DNA from: Magicicada septendecula
Lineage: Eukaryota; Arthropoda; Insecta; Hemiptera; Cicadidae
DNA: 64,000 nt
Assembly (NCBI GenBank): GCA_034769895.1
Contig: CM068367.1
Span: forward strand, 311,683,486-311,747,485
Direction of reading: 5' to 3'
This document shows, piece by piece, positions 54,789 through 64,000 of this stretch; the stretch's first letter is position 1, and every line of letters starts with the position of its first letter. The notes under the pieces were generated by a model. It was not told the origin of the DNA, did not search any database, and was given only the letters and a program-made list of their open reading frames with translations. The position numbers and the translations under genes are program-made.

Positions 54789-57700
54789 CTGAAAATCAAA
54801 CCGGCAATTAAATAATGATTAACTAAACATCTGATTAAAACTAATAGACTGTTTACATGCACTATAATAAATCAGTAAAAAACTACAGAACAAGTAAAAA
54901 ACCTTTTTACAAAATTTATTATACAGAGTTTTCCACGACCAACGTGCAAATCGAAGAGTTTGATGCTCCCAACTTGCAAAACACTGACAGAGTTTAGGAA
55001 GAGTGTTTAATTTCGATGGCGTATCACTTCAAGAATGATCTATAATTTTATTAAAATGCCGTCACGTGACAGGGTCCATACAGACATATATAGTTTCTAT
55101 TGTGTTCGTAGATACAAATGTGCGTTGTTGGTTTCTCGAATGGTCGCCCTCATCGTATTTTGATTGTGTTGGCTCTGCAAAAGTGCAGATGGTTGTTTTT
55201 GTGTATTCGTATGTCTGAGTCATGCTCGGCGGTATCCTACGTCCGGTGGTCTGAAGTACTGGTGAAACGGTCATTTATTAATGTGTGGTGGACAGGACTG
55301 CTTCGCCTCTATAGAAACGCAGGTACCGCGCCCACTACGACACATATAAACAAGACGGTAACACCAAGACTTCAGATCACTGGATGCTACCGAGCACGAC
55401 TTAGCCAGAACGGTCTTATTTACTTGTTGCCTGAATATTATTCGTTTATACTCTGTTCGAAGTAAGGGGATTCCTAAATTAAGAACTTTTCAGTTCTCTC
55501 ATAATCTAAGATACAAATTAAATAAAGTCAACGTTCAAATCCTTGTTTATTTCTCTACTTGATTGTACACTGTCATATACTTTTACATTAATTTATAGTT
55601 CAGCGAAACGTGTCAGAACTCACCGTATTTTGCTTTGGAACTGTAATCATCGACTTTGTCTTTATATCACATTTTTATTCTTCTGTATTAATTTTTTTAG
55701 ATGTTATTAATTTTTTAGATGTTAATAATTTTTGTGTAATGGTTTCCTAATTCCATAACGGCTACATTGTAAGAAATACCTTTTGCACTATAATTGTCTA
55801 CTAGTGGACTACTAGTACACTCTGAATGTAGTAAGTGTATCTACCAAATGTACATAAATTAATATTTAAACCGTTATTTAGCAGAACTTCAAAGCGACGT
55901 TTGCGTCCGCTTGTATAGTCGATGACTTACTGGCACCATGTTTTCCTAGCGTCAAAGGGATCGCGCAACATTGACAGTAGGGAGAGTATCATACTATCCT
56001 TATTTAACTTTACTTTGTTATTGTGTAAGAAATAAATTAAATATCAGGAGTATTGGGTACGGGAGTAACACACACACGCGCGCGCGCGCACGCACGTAGG
56101 TCTATTTATATTTATTTATTAACTTACACGTAAATCATAGGAAATTATTATACATCAATAGTAAATGTTCGTAAAAATGTAAGAGGATATTCAATAAATT
56201 AATAAAATATCGGATTTGATCGGTTTTTCAAAATGTAACGTTTCATTCTCCTGATAAAACATATCCTAAATTGTTTAGGAGAAACAGTCCATATGGAAAT
56301 AATAGAACGTGAAAACCCATTACCCATTAATTACTTTTCTGAATAAAAAAAATGCTGCAAACTTGATAAATGAGTGTTCATGTTATTTAGAAACTCTGAT
56401 TTTACGTTAGTTTAGGCCTGTAATGTCTAACGAGTCAGTCAAATGCAACGTGTACGTACACAGTAGACAAAACAAAGAGTTTTCAGTGAATTATTTCACG
56501 TTTATCTATACATAATTCTGAGTACGGTAAAAAACTACTTCCGTTGTAATTTGACGGTTAGTCCTTGTGTTTCCTTTAGAATTTTTGTGCGTGTCGTGTT
56601 TCCTGAGTGGGTTTACAGTGAGTTGTGAGAATAGTTTTGTTTTAGCTTTTAATCACTTTTTAAAATAATTCATTCAAGTTAAAAAAAATGTTGAGTGAAA
56701 GAGTAGATCTACAAGTAGTAAAATACACATTATGCGAATCTTCTGAGAAGGCACGATTTAAATCGTGAGAAGAAATACTCAAATTAAATCAGCAGAAAAA
56801 TTAAGTGAAAGCTTGAGAATATTTTTACAACGAAAATGAAAATATTGAAACAGTTGGCAAACCTCTTATACCTTATAATAAATTAGGTAAATTAGTGGAG
56901 AGCACATTTTACAAGTAAGTAAATCAACGGAAAGCAAATTTGTATATTTTTGTATATAGTACCTCAAAGAAGTACATGAATTCCTAGATTTATAACTAAT
57001 ATATTTGTTCAATATTTAGCTCTAATACGCGTGAAACAACCTTCGTTTGAAGCGCTGCTGGACACAAACCTGAAAGAGACATGAGTGTACTTCTCTACAC
57101 GGATGTTGATTTTTGTATTTCAGATATCTGACGGTTATGAAATTCTCAATAGTTATATATTTATTACAATACTCAAAATTACTTACAGTAAGAATTTTCT
57201 TGCTTAACCGAATTACAATTTAGACCTGTACCATTTTTAGGTAACATATTAGCACGATACAGGAAACATTTACTGCCTTAGAAGTACACAAATAAAATTT
57301 TCATTTACGATAGACGCATATATTCAATTTACGGTTTAACAGGCACTTTTTTCTGACGCTTGATTTATTCACAGTAGTTTTATAATTTTGACGCTCCTGC
57401 TAGAAAATAGAAAAAATCCAGTGACTTTTTGCGGACATTGCGGACATCACTACAATTTAAATAACACAATCTTAAAAAAATATGAAAGTACACAGTTGGA
57501 TAGAGAAATAAACGAAGATTCAATGATTTATTTGTTAATTTGTGTCTTACAAATTATGAAAGTTATAAAAGTCTAAAGTCAAGGCTCTCCTTTCTTTGAA
57601 CAGTGTATAGGTAAATTTATTTTTATTTTTCATTAGATCCATACAGAATGAAGGAAACTGCTGTGCGACACAAGCAATACCAAAACTAACCGATTCGCTT

Positions 57701-60562
57701 ATTTGAGATTGTCATTGAGAAAAGAAATTGCATTTACTGATACAATTTGTAAATTTGTAGGCCTATATAGGCTACAAATACAAGTTACGAATATGTATTG
57801 AAACAAGATAGTTTTAAACAGAGGACATATTTTTGGTGCAAAAAACAGATTCATCGTTGATGACTTATTGTAAAGTGTTTCCAGGAGTGCAAAGATATCC
57901 TTGGTTTGGATGGCTGCTTTGAGGTAGGCATATATTTTAAACGTAGATTAAATAATCATCTAAGGAGGTGCTGAAAGCATGTACAATTTATCATCCGGGT
58001 ACATCGTAATTACACGATACACACAACGAAATACTAAATAACGAAATACTGGACGACAGCCCGTAATGACGACTACTCATGTTTCCAAGAGCGTAACGTA
58101 GAAAAATAGTAAAACGGAAAATCGACTCTAGCCTGAATGATCTAAAAAATGTAATATAAAATATAACATTGACAGACGAAATATAGTTCTAAGTTTCCGT
58201 TCTGCGTATATCAGGAAATGTAGTAGACGACGCTACATGTATGTAAGCGCATATACGTTCGCGTAAACAGTGGTGAGTTATATAAATTATAGACGGTCGA
58301 TTTTCAGCTCAGTATGGTAGGTACGCAGCCTCGACATTCCACTGTGAGGAATCATTTATCTTCAAGTGGCCAAGAGTTGCCGTTGCTCTATCTAATATAT
58401 CTGTCAAATTAACAACATTTTCTAACGCGCGTACAGTATTTCATAATAGCGTCGCGACTAAGGATGGATATTGTTTCATTACCCAGCCGGAGGAATCTAA
58501 AAGGTATTTTAATAATGTTGTTATTGGCGCGCGCGCGCGCGCACACACACACACACTCGATCACACACACAACAGAAAATAAAACAAGAGAAAATGGGAG
58601 TTTTGTTGATTTTTAATATTTCATGCAAGCAATTATTACGATAGCTTTACTTTTCCGCCGCGCCAAACGATTGCTGTCGTTGCACACCGCTGTATTTATT
58701 GTTCGATGGTATTTTGTTGTTGAAAACATTACAACGGAGGAAGCATACATTGTTTCACAAATTAAAAAACATTTTACACACCATTAATTTGTTGTATTTT
58801 ATTATCGGTCTAATTCACAGAAACTCTACATGAAAAAACATACACATGGATATAGACAACCAACCCACACACATTTACACACATGGACGGATACGATTAT
58901 GTAGGCATATAGGCCTTTATATAAATACGTAAATATAATATGCGTTCGAGTGTTTTACACGCGCGCTCGCTCTCTCTTTTCACACGCGCGCGCGCGCACG
59001 CACACACACACATTTGTGTATATATACACTACTTATGAAATATATTTTTTTAATAAACATAATAATATATATTTAGGTTGTACGAAAGATAATAATTATT
59101 TTTATGAAGAAATTGAAACTATTTCAATTGATAAAAATAATCTTTATCAGAAAATCAAAATTGGAAACTGACATTTTTAATTTATTTAAAGAAAGAGATT
59201 GAGAAAAAGTGATTACTATTAATTGTAAGGAGCGCTAAGTTATGTATGTTTTTTTCTGTTTTGAATACGATTTTTTGCGTTGTATAAATCTACCGATTAA
59301 AATTTTTTAGTTTGGCATCCAACTTTTAACTGCCTCGCGACCGGACTTTATGCATACCGATAACCGTTTAAAATATTCACGCTTTTCAAATTCACGTAAT
59401 AAGACTTATTGACATATAAATTATTAATTATGACGTTATATTTCCAAAGATTAAAACCGAACCTTTGTAATATGACAGTATATATAAGAACCTACATAAT
59501 CAAGAAAATTAAAAGTAGTATTTGTTAATACTTACACAGTTGTAAATTTTAATTTCAATACACAACATAAATAAACGTAACACATTTTATTTATTGAGAC
59601 AGGTATATTATTTTCATTTCAAAACATGTGAACTGTTTTTAGCAAAAAACAAAATATGTGTATAAACTGATTTTTGAGTTTTGTCTTGCTGAATGGCAAT
59701 GGTAATAATGGTTACACGAAATGCTAATGCAGTATTAAAATATATCTTTGATTCAATGTATAGAAACGTTGCAAGCGGAATTTATAGAAATAATAAAATT
59801 AAACTGCGTTTTGAATATTTTGTAACACATTAAAATGTTTAATATATTACTGCAGGACTAGACAATGTATTGACAAGACAGTAGAGTAACTTCACGGAAA
59901 AGGAAAAATTTACAAATACGTAATTCTTCCTACACAAATCATTGATTTCGTTACCGGAATTTTATATAGTCAGCACTGCTATGGTGGCAAGGTTTGTTGC
60001 TGAATGAAGAGCTGGATGCTTGTTTAAGGGTAATGTAAGTCTGTGGACTGGAAGTTTCTGACAGCACAGTTATGTGGAGGTTGCAAGCAATTTCACATGA
60101 CATGCAAACTCAACTGAAAACTGACATGGAAATGTGTGACTGCTTCACATCGAGTTGACAGATACGTCAGACGCTTACAGCTGGCGACTCCCATCAAGAT
60201 AATTGTGATAATTTACTTGCTTTACATTACAGGAACAATGTTTATGCGGATAAGATGTAAGAATATGTACAGATTTAGTTTTACGGTATCGATTTTTACA
60301 CTTACTGTATTACTAGCTGAGTTGCAGCATAACATTGTTTCAAGAACAACGACACGTGTAAAAAAACCGGTTGCTTCATTAAATTTTGGGTTAGCCAAAC
60401 TCCAGTTTATATATTCTGGCGTTTATTTAATTTTACTCTTATCTGCAATTAATAAATGTAGACTGTTTGTTGATTAAAATCATTATTTTATATGACAAGT
60501 AGAAGTTTTTACTTACTTCTTTGCCAAAGGGTAGGGCATTACACTGAGAAAATATCCTTTCC
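54789..60562. other. Upstream intron or 5' region, no exon recognised
   Basis: AT-rich with CA/CG microsatellites at about 56068-56096, 58527-58570 and 58980-59012. ORFs of 115 (55118-55465) and 113 codons (60136-60477) lack domains. I searched the minus strand for the missing first half of the zinc finger and found none, so it probably lies to the right of the window. Confidence 0.4.
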
Positions 60563-60577
60563 AATTAATTATTAGTT

Positions 60578-60951
60578 CTCTCACTTCTTTATGGGTCTGA
60601 GAACTGGACTTTAACGAAAGGCCACGCCAGTCGCATCAAAGCGGCTGAAATGAGATTTCTCAGTCACGTGGCAGGGTGTACTCTCCATGATCACAGAAGA
60701 AACACAGATATACGGCAGGAACTGAATATTATGAGTATATTCGACAGGATCGCCCAGTATCGGCTGAATTGGTGGGAACATCTTTGCCGAATGGATGACT
60801 GCCGGATCCCCAAACACTATGGAACTATAAGCCGAGGAGACGGAGAGGTGTGGGACGTCCGAGGAAGCGCTGGAGTAACCAGCTGTAATATTTGCCTATT
60901 TGAGACCGGAACAAACCATTCTTGGTTTAAACCTTAATGATGATGATGATG
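60578..60951 (+). mobile_element. 5'-truncated LINE with (ATG)n end and perfect 15-bp target-site duplication
   Basis: AATTAATTATTAGTT at 60563-60577 is repeated exactly at 60952-60966. The insert encodes LLYGSENWTLTKGH, then IKAAEMRFLSHVAGCTLHD, then LNIMSIFDRI and WWEHLCRMDDCRIPKH, the C-terminal block of insect LINE ORF2. It ends with ATGATGATGATG directly before the duplication. Small frameshifts near 60830-60900 break it. The same type of 3' end is at 32.0 kb. Confidence 0.9.
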
Positions 60952-61119
60952 AATTAATTATTAGTTAGGAGTATACAGTTTTTTCGTATTGTTGACTACC
61001 TTGCTCAGAGGATGATTTCTTTTCTATAATATCAAGTTGTCCTGTAGCAGTGCGGTGCCACTGACATGTTTTAAAAAACTAAACATTCGCATGACCGACA
61101 ACCTACTGAGTGTACGTCA

Positions 61120-63150
61120 ATATATACTCGTATATAGCACACGTTGATAGGATTTTTACACCCTTCAGCGACAGTCTCCAATCATCTCTGTTTTCTCATT
61201 CCCCGTCTGAGATCTCGCATTCCACTACCTTGTTCTCCACGACCTTCGAGGCTTCTCTCTTCTTCTTCCTCCTAAAGGACTCCAGTTCTAATTCTTGTTA
61301 TGCATCCATCGTCTCCCGTTTTTCCTGTGTATCCATATTACACCAGTCTTTTCTATTCAGTAAACTGGTCACATCTTTTCCACCTTCCTTTTCCTTCTGA
61401 TACCATCATTGACGATTCTGTCCATTCTTGAGAGTCTAGAGCTCTGCCTCCAGTAGTCCATTTCCGCTGATGTTATTTTCATTTATAATCTTTGTTTATG
61501 ACCCAATTTTCCGCTCGGTACGTTACTGTACTACGCAAAATGGTATTGAATATCACTGCTGTGGTTATTTTGTTATACGAATCCACCCAGCGATTGGAGT
61601 TGAGTTGTCCAATGCACGTTCTTGTTTGTTGTAATCTGCTGTTTACCTCTTCTTCAGATTTCTCGTGCTTCGTTAGTATAAATCTAAATACTTAAGTCAT
61701 AAGTACCCAAAGTCCCTGTCTTCTTACTACTTGTCCTTTGTCCTTCGGTCACTGTACCTTGTCCAGATACTGTACCTTCTCTTATGTTGTTGCCATATAC
61801 AGAGTTTATCAAAATTTAATTTTAGGCAGTTCTTTATGTATATATAACTTATATTTTTTTTTTGTAATTTCCTAAACATAAAATCAGATCTTTCTCATCC
61901 TGGAAGATGACCACTTGATCGCCCGCAAAGCTCAGAGCGTAAAGATATACGTTTCTTAATGGTATTCCTATTCCTTTATATTTTCTTTTGCAAGGTCTCA
62001 ACTTATGCTCCAGGAATATTTTAAAAAGAGTATATGATGCCTTAGTCCCTATTTTAATGTAAGATTTATTCTTATTGTATAACTTGCGAACAGATGTTAT
62101 CAGTTCTTTAAGGATTGTCGTAAAATATATCTGGTTACAGAATCATAAACCCTCAAATATATAGAAATAAGGTGTACTAATCTGTTCTTCGCAATCCTTC
62201 TATCTATTACTTGTTGCAGTGCATAGATGTGGATTGTACTCGCCCTTCCTGCAGTGAGCCTCGCTTGGTAATTTCCAAGTTTGAATTTAATGTGTTCTTC
62301 CAATTTCGCGTCACTACTTTTCCATGTAACCTTTCCGTTAAAGCCTATGTTTTTTGCATTTCCTTATATATTCTTTCTTGAGTGTAAAAGTAACATAAGC
62401 CTCTGTCTACTGGCTTGGTAATTTTTCACATTGGTTTGTTCTCTGAAGCATATAATGAATTACATGAAATAATGTATCTGAATCGTATGTGAGAGGTTCT
62501 AGGGATACACCCCATAGGTCCTGGCGTTTTATTATTTTTAATTATTTTAAAGTCTTTGTGACTTCGTTCATGGACACCTGAATTTTCTGCCCTGTAGTGT
62601 CTAGCCTGTCTTCCCTGTGCTCTATGGAGGGCAGCTTTTCTCATTACGAATAATTTGTAATACCTCTCCCACTCTGTATGTTAATGTAGTTAATATACAC
62701 CTTTTCGTCTGTTAATATATACCCTTTTTCAGTGCTTTTAAAACCTGACAGGACTCTGAATTCCTTGTGCTGCTTGATGTTAATGCATGTTTCTTCCCAA
62801 TATCTTGAGCCTTTCTTTTATTTCTAGTCTGTTGACTTCTCTATATTTTTTTCTACATTTCTTTGTATCATTCGATTCTATGGATACTGTTTTTTGAATA
62901 TGTAGGCCTACTCTGATGCCTTCGTTTGTTAGAGTCTAAAAACGCTGTTGTGGTTTCTCTTGTCCCCCTCCCAGTGCCTCTCTAGGATGCATCATTAATG
63001 GCCGTTTTTAATTGCTGATAAATTTTTTCAAGTCTGTTCCATTCAAATTCGTATAATTTGTGATCTAATATTCCTTAATACAGGTCTTTCGTCGCATGTA
63101 CCTGTATATGTGCAGTTTTAACCGTTTACCTTCCAGACCTTGCCTGTATA
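61120..63150 (-). pseudogene. Degenerate LINE reverse-transcriptase ORF
   Basis: Minus-strand frames, with many shifts and stops, follow RT order. KNNKTPGPMG (near 62540; usual KNNKAPGPDG). QARLTAGRAST...HIYALQQVI and NRLVHLISIYLRVYDSV (62120-62300; usual QAGFRAGRST...LRKAYDSV). ELITSVRKLY with KIGT (near 62080). SFAGDQVVIFQDEKDL (near 61900), where the catalytic FADD box has become FAGD. Then NSRLQQTRTCIGQLN, YRAENW and EMDYWRQSSRLSRMDRI (61400-61700). The outer limits are approximate. It is the longest LINE remnant here, the only one on the minus strand, and long dead. Confidence 0.82.
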
Positions 63151-63713
63151 ATTTTGTTTCTCTACTATATACTTTTATTAACCACAGGAACCAGAGAAAT
63201 CCTGGTAAACCTGGTACACACATAATAATATTTTTATGGTAACTAATAACATTTTTGTGTATAAATCCACCAAAACTAATTTTATTTCTTAATTTGGACT
63301 ATTTTATATTAAATATTAAAAAAACTATAGACAACTACCTTGCACCACTCTCATTCTAATCGGCACATTTGTGTCGTATTTCTACGCAACTTATTGTCAG
63401 CATCAGGAGCTTTTACGAGAAATATAGGCATAATTAATAGTTTGAACTTATAACGAGTGTTTTCTGTGCGAGTTTACGTTATAGCATAATGAATTATTTT
63501 TTTTTTAGACAACATAATATTTTCTAAATTATTAATTTGATAAAAATAATATATATTCGTATTTATGTTGAAATTGATATTTATTTATATATATAAACAA
63601 TTTATTATTATTCAAAAAATAAAATACTAAATGTGAATATATATACATATAATAATTATTATTAATTGTATATTATATATTGTTATGACATTACAGAACA
63701 GTCTACGTGTTTG
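63151..63713. other. AT-rich stretch before the promoter-like region
   Basis: Very AT-rich with TATATA runs at 63580-63680. No gene recognised. Confidence 0.4.
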
Positions 63714-63960
63714 TCGAATGTGCCAGAAGAATCTTGCTCTAATGTGTGTGGCATACGTGACTGTCAACGCATTCGCGAGAGTTTTCTCCAAGCCGCCAGC
63801 AGCGCGGACTGTGTCAAGGCCGCAGCTAATTACGTAGTTCACACTGGCGCTAAGACGCAATTTGGAACGTTCTGGTCTGTGAGCGGAGGTATAAATACAT
63901 GGCGGCAGCGGCCTTAGTTTTCAGTATAGCTGTGATATATTTACAGTGCGGTTCGAGTTA
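63714..63960 (+). promoter_or_regulatory. Candidate inducible (heat-shock-like) core promoter
   Basis: Composition changes to GC-rich, CpG-containing sequence. Elements in order: CGAAT-GTGCC-AGAAG (63715-63729), an imperfect three-unit heat shock element; CGAGAG (63776-63781); a GAACGTTC inverted pair (63865-63872) forming a two-unit element; TATAAATA (63890-63897); Inr-like TCAGT (63921-63925) with the predicted start A at 63923, 33 bases from the TATA box; GGTTC at 63950-63954, which fits the RGWYV downstream element at +28. TATA-proximal heat shock elements are typical of insect hsp promoters. The transcribed gene would lie to the right of the window, so its identity is unknown. Confidence 0.5.
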
Positions 63961-64000
63961 TTATCGGGCGATATTACTGTGCGCGTTTAAGTGATTATTA

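Noticed and set aside
55062..55465. Opposed 70- and 115-codon ORFs in GC-richer DNA
   Set aside because: Neither strand shows a known family, and there are no matching splice sites; considered as a missing upstream exon of the zinc-finger gene but it lacks the Cys pair needed for the half finger.
60136..60477. 113-codon hydrophobic plus-strand ORF
   Set aside because: Isoleucine/leucine-rich from AT-rich DNA; no signal peptide pattern or homologue recognised.

Overview
This is a 64 kb piece of AT-rich eukaryotic nuclear DNA. It is almost certainly from an arthropod, and probably a large-genome insect: a cockroach, termite or other polyneopteran would fit, but the sequence alone cannot fix the species. 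Support comes from GT/AG introns, long dinucleotide microsatellites, a mariner relic, 5'-truncated insect-type LINEs, Penelope-like (PLE) remnants and an arthropod-style TATA + Inr + DPE core promoter. There is no prokaryotic operon structure. Almost all longer ORFs are microsatellite read-through or chance.

The only host-gene coding sequence I can support is two internal exons on the minus strand. One encodes a C2H2 zinc finger followed by a Pro/Ser/Thr-rich stretch (54458-54788). The other encodes a Gln/Asn/Ser/Thr-rich segment (11114-11371). Both have clean splice sites, and the donor of the first and the acceptor of the second are both phase 0. They therefore fit consecutive exons of one transcription-factor-like gene separated by a ~43 kb intron. 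Most of the window is then intron of that gene, with more intron to either side. At the right edge a plus-strand promoter-like segment (heat-shock-element-like motifs, TATA box, Inr, DPE) points out of the window.

The rest is mobile-element debris. (i) There are seven LINE reverse-transcriptase or 3'-end fragments (4.4, 12.2, 31.6, 35.0, 38.7, 60.6 and 61-63 kb). Three are bounded by perfect 12-15 bp target-site duplications and end in simple repeats (GA, GAA, ATG). (ii) Penelope-like debris includes a GIY-YIG-type C-terminal fragment at 42 kb and many copies of a hammerhead-ribozyme-like module. The modules at 42.69 and 17.65 kb are close to complete. (iii) A 16-copy, 65-bp tandem array lies at 8-9 kb in PLE-related sequence. 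(iv) A large interspersed repeat occurs in inverted copies at 16-17 and 19.5-21.4 kb, with internal tandem amplification. (v) There are also a hAT-like MITE (21.6-22.5 kb), a tRNA-derived SINE (45.5-45.8 kb) and a mariner pseudogene (49.8-50.7 kb).

The most notable signals are the hammerhead-like motifs, all sharing one unusual extra U; a perfect 93-bp-arm palindrome at 37.4 kb that contains the same kind of motif; LINE insertions that carry microsatellites in as their 3' tails; and the possible stress-type promoter at the right end.
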